DNA of 58,659 bases. It comes from Pseudomonadota bacterium. GTDB lineage: Bacteria > Pseudomonadota > Alphaproteobacteria > Rhizobiales > Xanthobacteraceae. Positions 43,382-51,826 of the stretch are shown piece after piece (position 1 is the stretch's first letter; each line of letters begins with the position of its first letter). The stretch is from contig JAEWIX010000083.1 in assembly GCA_023386885.1 (NCBI GenBank), forward strand, positions 1-58,659, given 5' to 3'. Made by a program: the position numbers and the translations under genes. The notes below the pieces were generated by a model. That model saw nothing but the letters and a program-made list of their open reading frames with translations. It had not been told where the DNA came from and did no database searches.

Positions 43382-44974
43382 GTGTTCAGCGTCGCATCCG
43401 AATCCAGCGCCAGTTCGTCCGTCCGATCCGAGCCGCCACGGCCTTCGGCTCCGGATGCTTCGTCACAACCGAATGGTTTTGCAGCGATGGTCGATGCCAA
43501 CGCGGAACCCTCGCGTCCAACGGCGACGGATCGTCAGGATTCCCCGCAATCCTCCTCCCGTGCCTCGCGCCAGGACCGCGACCCGCCGCGTGAAGCGGCG
43601 CCGGATGCAGCAACCGCTGCGCCCGACTCGCCCCGGAATGCTGAAAATCGGAATGCCGAAAGCGAGGCGGCAGGCAAAAATTCGCACCACGCGGCCGGAA
43701 AGCCATCGAACCAGACAAAATCGGGGAAAACCTCCGACGATTCCCCGGATGCCAATTCAGAACAAACCTCGGACATTGGTGCGGCGACAGTCACCACTCC
43801 GGACGTTCCGCTGGACCCATCGGCTATCGCGGTTGCTACGGTTACGGCTCCGCCCGCAGCGACCGCGCCCACTCCCACCGCTTCACCGGCGACCTCGGGG
43901 TCGGCCACCACAGCACCGCTGAGCATCGCGGCAGCCGCGATTGCAGCCTCAGCGGAAGCGTCGGCAATGCCGACCGCGCCGGGTAACGAGACCTCTCCGA
44001 TCCTCGAAGCGGTTGCGGGTGCGGTCAGCGAAGTGAACGCGACCAATTTCACTATCGCTAAATCTATCGCAACGACGCCGGTTCCAACATCCGAGCCGAC
44101 GGAACAGGCCAGGCTTGAACCGGCGACAACGCCTCAATTGGCCTCGGCGGTTGCAACCGCCACACCCAAGACGATCAAGTCGAGCGACAAACTGACGGTG
44201 CCGTCGCCGGAAGCGATCGCCGATGCAACGCCGCCCGACAACGAATCGCAGCCGACTTCATCACCTGCCCCGGCGCCATCGGCCACGAACGCGACTCCGG
44301 CAAACCCGCATCCGCAGAGCGATGCTGGCGCCGACGCGACGCCTGCGTCGCCGTATTCTCAGGTCGACCGTTCGAACGGCGATCCCGCTAAGCCCTCGGC
44401 GGGCGGACATCACTCTGCAACCGCGGCACCGCAGCCGCAGCCGACCACGACGGATGTTCTGTCTCAACTCGGCACCACCCTGGCCGCGCCTCAAATGCCG
44501 ACCACCACGGCAATTCCGGCGGCACAGTTGACAGCGGCCGCCGCCACCAATCTTCCGGTGCCTATCGGTGGGCTTGCCGTGCAAATCGCTGCCAGCGCTC
44601 GCGCCGGCAGCAGCCGGTTTGAAATCCGTCTCGATCCGGCCGAACTCGGCCGCATCGATGTCCGCCTCGAGGTGGATCGGCATGGACAGGTGTCCTCGCA
44701 CCTCACGGTGGAAAAGCCGGAGACACTTGCCATGCTTCGACAGGATGCGCAGCAACTTCAGCGCACGCTGGAGGATGCCGGACTGAAGACCGGACAGAAC
44801 GGCCTGCAATTCAGCCTGCGCGATCAATCCTCGGGCCAACAGAATAATGGACAGCCCGAGCGCCAGCCGCAGCGCATCGTGATCAGCGACGCTTCAGCCG
44901 CGCCGCTGGTAGCTGCGAATACGACATATTCATACGCCGCCGGTGCAAGCCGCGGCCTCGATATTCGGGTTTAG
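43382..44974 (+). CDS. fliK: flagellar hook-length control protein FliK
   Basis: This 530-residue protein starts with GTG. It has a long disordered N-terminal region rich in Ala, Pro, Ser and Thr, then the conserved C-terminal Flg_hook domain: FEIRLDPAELGRIDVRLEV, LTVEKPETLAMLRQDAQQL and LEDAGLKTGQNGLQFSLRD. FliK acts as ruler and switch for hook length. It opens the flagellar block, nine bases before flgD. Confidence 0.9.
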   Translation: MFSVASESSASSSVRSEPPRPSAPDASSQPNGFAAMVDANAEPSRPTATDRQDSPQSSSRASRQDRDPPREAAPDAATAAPDSPRNAENRNAESEAAGKNSHHAAGKPSNQTKSGKTSDDSPDANSEQTSDIGAATVTTPDVPLDPSAIAVATVTAPPAATAPTPTASPATSGSATTAPLSIAAAAIAASAEASAMPTAPGNETSPILEAVAGAVSEVNATNFTIAKSIATTPVPTSEPTEQARLEPATTPQLASAVATATPKTIKSSDKLTVPSPEAIADATPPDNESQPTSSPAPAPSATNATPANPHPQSDAGADATPASPYSQVDRSNGDPAKPSAGGHHSATAAPQPQPTTTDVLSQLGTTLAAPQMPTTTAIPAAQLTAAAATNLPVPIGGLAVQIAASARAGSSRFEIRLDPAELGRIDVRLEVDRHGQVSSHLTVEKPETLAMLRQDAQQLQRTLEDAGLKTGQNGLQFSLRDQSSGQQNNGQPERQPQRIVISDASAAPLVAANTTYSYAAGASRGLDIRV

Positions 44975-44983
44975 GAGATCGCC

Positions 44984-45685
44984 ATGGGCGTCGAAGCAAC
45001 GCTTCCAAACACAATCGTCTCGGCGCCTGCGAACCCGGCGACATCGAGCGCCTCGACGTCGACGAACAAGACAACGGGGATCGCGGACAACTTCCAGACA
45101 TTTCTGACGCTGCTGACAACGCAGTTGCAGAATCAAAATCCGCTGGATCCGCTCGACAGCAACCAATTCACGCAACAACTGGTGCAGTTCGCTGGCGTCG
45201 AGCAGCAACTCAAGACCAACGATCAGCTCACCTCGCTGGTGGCCCTGCAGAAGACCGCACAGTCGACCCAGGCACTGAACTTCGTCGGCTCGACCGCGGT
45301 GGTCGACGGCAGCACCGCCACATTGAAAGACGGCTCGGCTACATGGGCACTCGGCGTCAGTAAACCGTCAAGCGTAACCATCACCATCAGCAATTCCATC
45401 GGCCAGGCGGTTTATACCGGCAGCTTTTCGATGAACGCCGGCGACCATCAGGCGTTTCAGTGGGACGGCCGTGGCAACGATGGTTCGCAGTGGCCCGAGG
45501 GCAGCTATACCTTGACCGCCACCGCCCTTGATGCATCCAGCCAATCGGTCGCCGTCTCCACCGAAATCCAGGGCGTCGTGCAATCCGCCGATTTGACCCA
45601 GGACCCGCCGATGCTTTCGATCGGCGATCAAAGCTTCACGGTCGACAAGATCAAGAAGGTGATCGCCCGTGCCTCATCCTCGTGA
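44984..45685 (+). CDS. flgD: flagellar hook assembly protein FlgD
   Basis: The 233-residue hook-capping protein has the FlgD N-terminal signature FLTLLTTQLQNQNPLDPLD and NQFTQQLVQFAGVEQQLKTN. The central FLGD/tudor-like domain is VTITISNSIGQAVYTGSF and GDHQAFQWDGRGNDGSQW. It is co-transcribed with fliK and followed by a strong terminator. Confidence 0.95.
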   Translation: MGVEATLPNTIVSAPANPATSSASTSTNKTTGIADNFQTFLTLLTTQLQNQNPLDPLDSNQFTQQLVQFAGVEQQLKTNDQLTSLVALQKTAQSTQALNFVGSTAVVDGSTATLKDGSATWALGVSKPSSVTITISNSIGQAVYTGSFSMNAGDHQAFQWDGRGNDGSQWPEGSYTLTATALDASSQSVAVSTEIQGVVQSADLTQDPPMLSIGDQSFTVDKIKKVIARASSS

Positions 45686-45729
45686 GCGTTCAGTTTCTTT
45701 CCCCTCGTCTCCCGCTTGATCCCGTCTTG

Positions 45730-45753
45730 GCCCGCCTTCAGGCGGGCTTTTTT
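45730..45753 (+). terminator. terminator after fliK-flgD
   Basis: GCCCGCC (45730-45736), TTCA loop, GGCGGGC (45741-45747), then a run of six T. Classical rho-independent structure 45 bases beyond the flgD stop. Confidence 0.9.
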
Positions 45754-45875
45754 ATGCCCGTCCCAATGTCAGGTTCCAAACCCTTTCGGATTGCAACGGT
45801 ATGCTTAGGCAAATTTTAAGCCGAGCCCGGTAGATTGCGATTGTGAGTTCAGTGGTTAGTGTTTGTGAGTATGCC

Positions 45876-46151
45876 ATGACCGAACCCCATCGCCCGAGGG
45901 TGAAATACGTCATCGGGCCCGACGGAAGTCCGTTAACAATTGCGGACCTTCCCGCGCCCGGAACCAAACGGTGGGTTATCCGCCGCAAGGCCGAAGTCGT
46001 TGCCGCAGTGCGCGGCGGCCTGCTGTCCCTTGAGGAAGCCTGCAGCCGCTACACCCTGACCGTGGACGAATTCCTGTCCTGGCAGTTTTCCATCGATCAG
46101 CACGGCCTTGCCGGCTTGCGCACCACCCGCATCCAGCAATATCGCCAGTAG
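45876..46151 (+). CDS. sciP: DUF1153 protein, SciP-like CtrA-pathway regulator
   Basis: The 91-residue protein contains RVKYVIGPDGSPLTIADLP, TKRWVIRRKAEVVAAVRGG and LSLEEACSRYTLTVDEFLSW, the DUF1153 helix-turn-helix. In Caulobacter this family includes SciP, which blocks CtrA-driven transcription. ATG 45876 opens MTEPHRPRVKY, the family start; an earlier ATG is not needed. It is a single-gene unit between two terminators inside the flagellar block. Confidence 0.9.
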   Translation: MTEPHRPRVKYVIGPDGSPLTIADLPAPGTKRWVIRRKAEVVAAVRGGLLSLEEACSRYTLTVDEFLSWQFSIDQHGLAGLRTTRIQQYRQ

Positions 46152-46174
46152 ACCCTTCTCAAATCGCAAATTGT

Positions 46175-46210
46175 CTAAAAATCGGCTCCCGACCGGGGGC
46201 CGATTTTTAG
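46175..46210 (+). terminator. terminator after sciP
   Basis: CTAAAAATCGGC (46175-46186) and GCCGATTTTTAG (46199-46210) form a 12-base-pair stem with A and T runs on either arm. It can work on both strands and lies 24 bases after the sciP stop. Confidence 0.85.
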
Positions 46211-46234
46211 TCGTTTCCAGATTTCGTCATCGGG

Positions 46235-46250
46235 GTTAACCGCCGTTAAC
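46235..46250. promoter_or_regulatory. paired GTTAAC sites before fliF
   Basis: Two GTTAAC palindromes (46235-46240 and 46245-46250) are separated by four bases, 47 bases upstream of fliF. The TTAA halves are six bases apart, not the seven of a CtrA box, so binding by CtrA is uncertain. Confidence 0.35.
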
Positions 46251-46296
46251 CATATGGAAACCATCCCATGGGCAAATTTTGCCCAGTCGGCGTTCC

Positions 46297-47940
46297 ATGC
46301 CGAATCTCAGGGGTTGGTTCGTGCAGGGCTTGTCCGGATTCCTAAAAGGCTTGGGTGCAGCCCGATTGGCCGCGATGGCCGCAGTGACGCTGGCGCTGAT
46401 CGGGTTCTTTGCTTTCGTCATCATGCGCGTCACAACGCCGCAGATGACGACGCTGTTCACCGACCTCAGCGTCGAGGACTCCTCCAGCATCATCAAGGAG
46501 CTGGAGCGACAGGCAATTCCGTACGAAATGCGCAACGATGGCGCCATCCTGATGGTGCCGAAGGACAAGGTAACCCGACTGCGCATGAAACTTGCCGAAG
46601 GCGGTCTGCCCAAGGGCGGCGGCGTCGGCTACGAGATTTTCGACAAATCGGACACCCTCGGCTCCACCAGCTTCGTCCAAAACATCAATCACCTGCGGGC
46701 GCTGGAAGGCGAGCTGGCACGCACGATCCGCGCCATTGACCGGATCCAGGCTGCCCGCGTCCATCTGGTGCTGCCGGAGCGTCCCCTGTTTTCGCGCGAA
46801 GCCCCCGAACCTTCCGCCTCCATCGTGCTGCGGGTTCGCGGCGCGCTGGAACAGCAGCAAGTCCGCGCAATCCGGCATCTGGTGGCATCCGCCGTCAACG
46901 GCCTGAAGCCGCAACGCGTCTCAATCGTCGACGAAGCCGGCCAGTTGCTAGCCGACGGCGCCGCAGGCGATCCCGCAAACGGCGGCGCGACCAGCGACGA
47001 GCGCCGCATCGCGTTCGAGAAACGGCTGCGCAGCGAAATCGAATCGATCGTCTCGTCGGTGGTCGGCAGCGGACGGGCGCGCGTGCAGCTTTCGGCAGAC
47101 TTCGACTACAACAAGGTGACGCAGACCTCCGACAAGTTCGATCCGGAAGGCCGCGTGCTGCGCTCCAGCCAGACCCGCGAAGAGTCTTCCCTTACCGCCG
47201 ACAATCGCGACGGTCAGGTGACGGTGAACAACGAACTGCCGGGCAATCAGCGCCAGGATCAGGCACCCACTGCCCGCGACCAGAGCAAGAAAAGCGAAGA
47301 GACCAACAACTACGAGATTTCCCGCACCACCAAGACGGAAGTGACCGAAGCCGGACGTGTCAATCGCATCTCGGTCGCGGTTCTGGTCGACGGCACCTAC
47401 GCCAAGAATGACAAGGGCGAACTGACCTATCACGCGCGCGACAAGGAACAACTCGACCGCATCGCCGCGCTGGTGCGTTCGGCGATCGGCTTCGACCAAA
47501 AGCGCGGTGATCAGGTGGAGGTCGTCAATCTCAAATTCGCCGAACCTCCACTTGCGCAGCCGATCAACGAACCCACCGGAATGCTGGGCATGCTGTCGTT
47601 CACCAAGGACGACGTCATGAACCTGATCGAGATGGTGGTGGTGCTGCTGCTCGGTCTGGTGGTGGTGTTCATGGTGGTTCGTCCGCTGGTGAAGCGCATT
47701 CTCAGCGCCGACCCGGCCCCCGCGCCTGCCATTCCCGCACCGGTCCCGGCCTTGGCCGAATCTCAACCACCTCCGAGCCAGAGCCTCGTACCGAGCAACG
47801 CAACTTCGCAGATGATCGACGTCGCCCAGGTTCAGGGACAGGTTCACGCCCAATCAGTGCATCGTGTCGGTGAACTCGCCGATCGCAATCCGTCCGAAAC
47901 CGTTTCCATCATCCGTCAATGGCTCTCGGAGCCCGCCTGA
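46297..47940 (+). CDS. fliF: flagellar MS-ring protein FliF
   Basis: This 547-residue membrane protein has an N-terminal helix (ARLAAMAAVTLALIGFFAFV) and ring-building domains: LERQAIPYEMRNDGAILMVP, LGSTSFVQNINHLRALEGEL and RAIDRIQAARVHLVLPERP. It has a second membrane helix near residue 455 (MVVVLLLGLVVVFMVVRPLV) and a C-terminal tail that binds FliG. ATG 46297 is chosen; a TTG at 46279 is weaker. First gene of the fliFGHN-flbD operon. Confidence 0.95.
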   Translation: MPNLRGWFVQGLSGFLKGLGAARLAAMAAVTLALIGFFAFVIMRVTTPQMTTLFTDLSVEDSSSIIKELERQAIPYEMRNDGAILMVPKDKVTRLRMKLAEGGLPKGGGVGYEIFDKSDTLGSTSFVQNINHLRALEGELARTIRAIDRIQAARVHLVLPERPLFSREAPEPSASIVLRVRGALEQQQVRAIRHLVASAVNGLKPQRVSIVDEAGQLLADGAAGDPANGGATSDERRIAFEKRLRSEIESIVSSVVGSGRARVQLSADFDYNKVTQTSDKFDPEGRVLRSSQTREESSLTADNRDGQVTVNNELPGNQRQDQAPTARDQSKKSEETNNYEISRTTKTEVTEAGRVNRISVAVLVDGTYAKNDKGELTYHARDKEQLDRIAALVRSAIGFDQKRGDQVEVVNLKFAEPPLAQPINEPTGMLGMLSFTKDDVMNLIEMVVVLLLGLVVVFMVVRPLVKRILSADPAPAPAIPAPVPALAESQPPPSQSLVPSNATSQMIDVAQVQGQVHAQSVHRVGELADRNPSETVSIIRQWLSEPA

Positions 47941-47942
47941 TC

Positions 47943-49031
47943 ATGGCCGTACCGCAACAAATCGCGCAATCCAACAACGATATCGCCAGCGTGGTCGCCA
48001 CGCTGGCCGCGCGTCAGGGCAATCGCGCCAAGAGCAAGCCGATGTCCGGGCCGCAGCGTGCCGCTGTCCTGATGCTAGCGCTCGGCGAGCAATATGGCGG
48101 CAAGGTCTGGTCGATGCTGGACGACGAGGAAGTTCGCGAACTGTCGATCGTGATGTCGTCGCTCGGCACCATCGAGGCCGATGTGGTCGAAGACCTTCTG
48201 CTTGAATTCGTGTCGCGGATGTCAGCTTCCGGCGCCCTGATGGGTAATTTCGACGCCACCGAGCGCCTGCTGCAACAATATCTGCCGGCGGATCGCGTCA
48301 CCGGCATCATGGATGAAATCCGCGGCCCCGCGGGCCGCAACATGTGGGAGAAACTCTCCAACGTCCAGGAAGAGGTTCTCGCCAATTACCTGAAGAACGA
48401 ATATCCGCAGACCATCGCAGTGGTGCTGTCGAAGCTCAAGCCCGAACACGCCGCGCGCGTTCTCGCGATCCTGCCGGAAGACATGGCGCTCGACGTCGTC
48501 GGCCGGATGCTGAAAATGGAAGCCGTGCAGAAGGAAGTGATCGAGCGCGTCGAGCAGACGCTGCGCAGCGAATTCATGTCGAACCTCTCGCAAACGCGCC
48601 GCCGCGACGCGCACGAGGTGATGGCCGAAATCTTCAACAACTTCGATCGGCAGACCGAAACCCGCTTTATCACCTCGCTGGAAGAGGAAAATCGCGAATC
48701 TGCTGAACGGATCAAGGCTCTGATGTTCACCTTCGACGATCTGGTGAAGCTGGACTCCGCCTCCGCGCAAACCCTGATGCGTCACGTCGACAAGGACAAG
48801 CTTGGCATTGCGCTCAAGAGCGCCAACGAAGAAGTTCGCGGCTTCTTCCTGGGCAATATGTCGTCGCGCGCTGGCAAGATGCTGCTGGACGACATGGCAG
48901 CGCTCGGCCCGGTGCGCCTGCGCGATGTCGATGAGGCGCAGGCGCTGCTTGTCAATCTCGCCAAGGATCTTGCCGCCAAGGGTGAAATCATGCTGTCGAA
49001 GAATCGCGCCGACGACGAGTTGGTGTACTGA
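47943..49031 (+). CDS. fliG: flagellar motor switch protein FliG
   Basis: The 362-residue rotor protein has GPQRAAVLMLALGEQYGGKV near the N-terminus, the middle-domain EHAARVLAILPEDMALDVVG, and the C-terminal FTFDDLVKLDSASAQTLMRH plus MLLDDMAALGPVRLRDVDEA. The last carries the charged residues that face the stator. It begins two bases after the fliF stop. Confidence 0.95.
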   Translation: MAVPQQIAQSNNDIASVVATLAARQGNRAKSKPMSGPQRAAVLMLALGEQYGGKVWSMLDDEEVRELSIVMSSLGTIEADVVEDLLLEFVSRMSASGALMGNFDATERLLQQYLPADRVTGIMDEIRGPAGRNMWEKLSNVQEEVLANYLKNEYPQTIAVVLSKLKPEHAARVLAILPEDMALDVVGRMLKMEAVQKEVIERVEQTLRSEFMSNLSQTRRRDAHEVMAEIFNNFDRQTETRFITSLEEENRESAERIKALMFTFDDLVKLDSASAQTLMRHVDKDKLGIALKSANEEVRGFFLGNMSSRAGKMLLDDMAALGPVRLRDVDEAQALLVNLAKDLAAKGEIMLSKNRADDELVY

Positions 49032-49669
49032 TGGCGGCCCCGGCAAAATTCCTGTTCGATGTCGACTTCTCGGCGCCTGACAGGTCGCGCGAGCGCGCCG
49101 CGACGCCTGCCGAAATCGCCGCGCGGGTGGCACAGGCAGAGGCGCAGGCTTATCGCAACGGATTCGATGCCGGACAACGCGAAAGCCATGCCGAGAGCGA
49201 GCGGCGCGTCGCGGCGTCGTTCCAGCAAATCGGCAACAGCATTGCTGCTATCGCGGCCCAATTCGCCGAGATCGAAAGCCACCTGCAAACCGAAGCAGTG
49301 GATGTCGCCATCGCGACCGCCCGCAAGTTGAGTGGCGCATTGGTCGAGGCCGAACCGCTCACCGAAATCATCGAGCTGGTGAACGACTGCTTCAAGCATC
49401 TGGTGTCGACGCCGCATCTGGTGATCCGGATCAACGAAAATCTGTATGAACAGGCCCACGACACCTTCGAACGTATGGCCAAGCAAAGCGGCTTCTCGGG
49501 CCGTCTGATCGTTCTCGCCGAGCCTGAGATCGCCGTCGGCGACTGCAAGATCGAGTGGGCGGATGGCGGCGTCGTGCGCGAAGCCGCCGCCATCGATGCC
49601 AAAATCAGCGAACTGGTCGAGCGTTACATCGCATCGCGCCACCGCAACGCTACGAGGACGACACCATGA
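49031..49669 (+). CDS. fliH: flagellar assembly protein FliH
   Basis: This 212-residue protein starts MAAPAKFLFDVDFSAPDRSR. It has an Ala/Glu-rich coiled N-terminal half (AEIAARVAQAEAQAYRNGFD) and a V-ATPase subunit-E-like C-terminal half with LVIRINENLYEQAHDTFERM and VGDCKIEWADGGVVREAAAI. FliH regulates the export ATPase FliI. The start shares one base with the fliG stop. FliI is not in the window. Confidence 0.85.
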   Translation: MAAPAKFLFDVDFSAPDRSRERAATPAEIAARVAQAEAQAYRNGFDAGQRESHAESERRVAASFQQIGNSIAAIAAQFAEIESHLQTEAVDVAIATARKLSGALVEAEPLTEIIELVNDCFKHLVSTPHLVIRINENLYEQAHDTFERMAKQSGFSGRLIVLAEPEIAVGDCKIEWADGGVVREAAAIDAKISELVERYIASRHRNATRTTP

Positions 49670-50016
49670 GCGACACCGACGGGAAAGTCCCGCTGCAAGA
49701 CCTCAATGCCGCCGACGCTCCGCCAATGGCCGACGACGCCAGCGGCGATTACGAACAAAGCGCGCGCGTCGCCGCCGATCTGGAGGCCGTGTTCGACGTT
49801 CCGGTGCAGGTTTCGGCAGTGCTCGGCCGCTCCAAGATGGACGTCGGCGAACTCCTGAAACTCGGCCCCGGCACCGTTCTCGAACTCGACCGCAGGGTCG
49901 GTGAGGCCATCGATATCTATGTCAATAACCGACTGGTCGCTCGTGGCGAAGTGGTCCTCGTCGAGGACAAGCTCGGCGTGACCATGACTGAAATCATCAA
50001 GGCGGAGCGCGCCTGA
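49666..50016 (+). CDS. fliN: flagellar motor switch protein FliN
   Basis: The 116-residue C-ring protein has an acidic N-terminal tail and the SpoA domain: FDVPVQVSAVLGRSKMDVGE, LLKLGPGTVLELDRRVGEAI and RGEVVLVEDKLGVTMTEII. Its start overlaps the fliH stop (ATGA). Confidence 0.95.
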   Translation: MSDTDGKVPLQDLNAADAPPMADDASGDYEQSARVAADLEAVFDVPVQVSAVLGRSKMDVGELLKLGPGTVLELDRRVGEAIDIYVNNRLVARGEVVLVEDKLGVTMTEIIKAERA

Positions 50017-50062
50017 CGCGCGAATCCGGCGCGCGACGCACGGAATACAATAGGAGCAAACC

Positions 50063-51448
50063 ATGCGGCTTCTCATCGTCGGCACCCTGAAGGGGCAACT
50101 GACTACCGCAACCAAGATCGCCATGGACAATGGCGCGTCGGTCACCCACGCCGAAGACAGCGAACAGGCGATGCGCGTGCTGCGCGGCGGCAAGGGCGCC
50201 GACCTGTTGCTGGTCGATGTCGCGCTCGACATTCGCGATCTGGTCATGCGGCTCGAAGCCGAGCATATCCACGTGCCAATCGTCGCCTGCGGCATCGCCA
50301 GCGATGCGCGTGCGGCGGTGGCCGCGATCCACGCCGGCGCCAAGGAGTACATCCCGCTGCCGCCTGACCCCGAACTGATCGCGGCGGTGCTGGCGGCGGT
50401 GGCCAACGATTCCCGCGACCTGATCTATCGCGACGAGACCATGGCCAAGGTCATCAAGCTGGCGCAGCAGATCGCCGGCTCCGATGCTTCGATCATGATC
50501 ACCGGCGAGTCCGGCACCGGCAAGGAAGTGCTGGCGCGCTATGTCCATGGCCGTTCGCAGCGCGCCAAGCGGCCGTTTATTTCAGTGAATTGCGCCGCCA
50601 TTCCCGAACACCTGCTCGAGAGCGAGTTGTTCGGCCACGAGAAGGGCGCGTTCACCGGCGCCATCGCACGTCGCATCGGCAAATTCGAGGAGGCCAGCGG
50701 CGGCACGCTGCTGCTCGACGAAATTTCCGAAATGGATGTGCGGCTTCAGTCGAAGCTGCTGCGCGCAATCCAGGAGCGTGTCATCGACCGCGTCGGTGGC
50801 ACCCGCCCGGTGCCGGTCGATATCCGCATCATCGCCACTTCGAACCGCAACCTTGTAGACGCGGTGCGTGAAGGTACCTTCCGCGAAGACCTGCTGTTCC
50901 GGCTCAACGTCGTCAACCTGAAGCTGCCGCCGCTGCGTGAGCGACCGGCGGATATCATGGAACTGGCGCAACATTTCGCCAAGAAATACGCCGACGCCAA
51001 CGGCGTTCCTGTCCGTCCGATTTCGAACGAGGCACGGCAGGTGCTCACCAGCAACCGCTGGCAGGGCAACGTCCGCGAACTGGAAAACACGATTCACCGC
51101 GCCGTGCTGATGGCACAGGGCGATGACATCGGCGCCGACGCCATCCTCACGCCGGACGGCGACCGGCTCGATCTCGCGAAGTCCGCGCCCGCTGTCGTCC
51201 ACGCCACACTCGCGGCGGAACAGGTGACGCGTGCGCTGGTCGGCCGCACCGTGGCTGACGTCGAGCGCGACCTGATCCTGGAAACGCTCAAGCATTGCCT
51301 CGGCAATCGCACCCACGCCGCCAACATTCTCGGCATTTCGATTCGCACCTTGCGCAACAAGCTGAACGAATATGCCGACGGTGGCCTGCCGATCACACCG
51401 GCTGGCCTCGGCGGCGGCGACTATCGCGGACTACCGGCCACCGCCTGA
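50063..51448 (+). CDS. flbD: sigma-54-dependent flagellar activator FlbD
   Basis: The 461-residue protein has a degenerate receiver domain (residues 1-115), a sigma-54 AAA domain and a Fis-type helix-turn-helix (THAANILGISIRTLRNKLNE). The AAA domain has Walker A GESGTGKEVLAR, the GAFTGA loop in HEKGAFTGAIARR, and GGTLLLDEISEMDV. The receiver begins LLIVGTLKGQL and lacks the usual acidic pair. FlbD activates late flagellar genes and, in Caulobacter, works with FliX instead of by phosphorylation. It ends the fliF operon. Confidence 0.9.
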   Translation: MRLLIVGTLKGQLTTATKIAMDNGASVTHAEDSEQAMRVLRGGKGADLLLVDVALDIRDLVMRLEAEHIHVPIVACGIASDARAAVAAIHAGAKEYIPLPPDPELIAAVLAAVANDSRDLIYRDETMAKVIKLAQQIAGSDASIMITGESGTGKEVLARYVHGRSQRAKRPFISVNCAAIPEHLLESELFGHEKGAFTGAIARRIGKFEEASGGTLLLDEISEMDVRLQSKLLRAIQERVIDRVGGTRPVPVDIRIIATSNRNLVDAVREGTFREDLLFRLNVVNLKLPPLRERPADIMELAQHFAKKYADANGVPVRPISNEARQVLTSNRWQGNVRELENTIHRAVLMAQGDDIGADAILTPDGDRLDLAKSAPAVVHATLAAEQVTRALVGRTVADVERDLILETLKHCLGNRTHAANILGISIRTLRNKLNEYADGGLPITPAGLGGGDYRGLPATA

Positions 51449-51450
51449 GG

Positions 51451-51630
51451 TCAGGCAGCCGGCCGGGGCGCATACAGCGAATAGCTCGGCGCATCGGGAT
51501 CGCGATAAATCTCAATCGGATCGCCGGGCGTGATCCGCGGAGCGGTCAGCGCGAGATAGATATAAGCAAGCAGATAGGCGACGGACAACGCGCCTACGAC
51601 ATAGAACAGCCAAACGAACATCCGTTTCAT
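51451..51630 (-). CDS. small membrane protein, 59 residues
   Basis: The protein is MKRMFVWLFYVVGALSVAYL, then LAYIYLALTAPRITPGDPIE and IYRDPDAPSYSLYAPRPAA. One N-terminal transmembrane helix is followed by a Pro-rich tail. I recall almost identical proteins next to flagellar genes in Bradyrhizobium, with unknown function. It converges on flbD with a two-base gap. Confidence 0.75.
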   Translation of the reverse strand: MKRMFVWLFYVVGALSVAYLLAYIYLALTAPRITPGDPIEIYRDPDAPSYSLYAPRPAA

Positions 51631-51721
51631 ACGGCTCTCTATGATTGGTCGACGAGGCTTCGGCAACACCGGCGCATGCCCCCGACGCCAAACTTGCACC
51701 GGCGCGACGAACCATTTCTTT

Positions 51722-51770
51722 GAGCATGATCTCGTCCGAAAACCGGTTTCCACTTTTCGGGATCATGCTC
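51722..51770. repeat. interspersed palindromic repeat of the Bradyrhizobium group
   Basis: GAGCATGATC at 51722 and GATCATGCTC at 51761-51770 are inverted ends around a centre containing CGAAAACCGGTTTCC. From memory this element (GAGCATGATC...CCGAAAA...) is found in very many intergenic sites of Bradyrhizobium and relatives. It lies between two genes and may act as a transcript-end or nucleoid signal. Confidence 0.8.
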
Positions 51771-51826
51771 TAGCTTAGCGGCATCGAATCATTGTGGCCA
51801 CTGCGCCACCGCTCCCGTTTGAATGC

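Noticed and set aside
43534..44052. Ala/Val-rich frame opposite fliK
   Set aside because: Arises from the low-complexity Ala/Pro region of fliK; no motifs.
46236..46249. CtrA box before fliF
   Set aside because: Half sites are six bases apart instead of seven; kept only as a low-confidence site.
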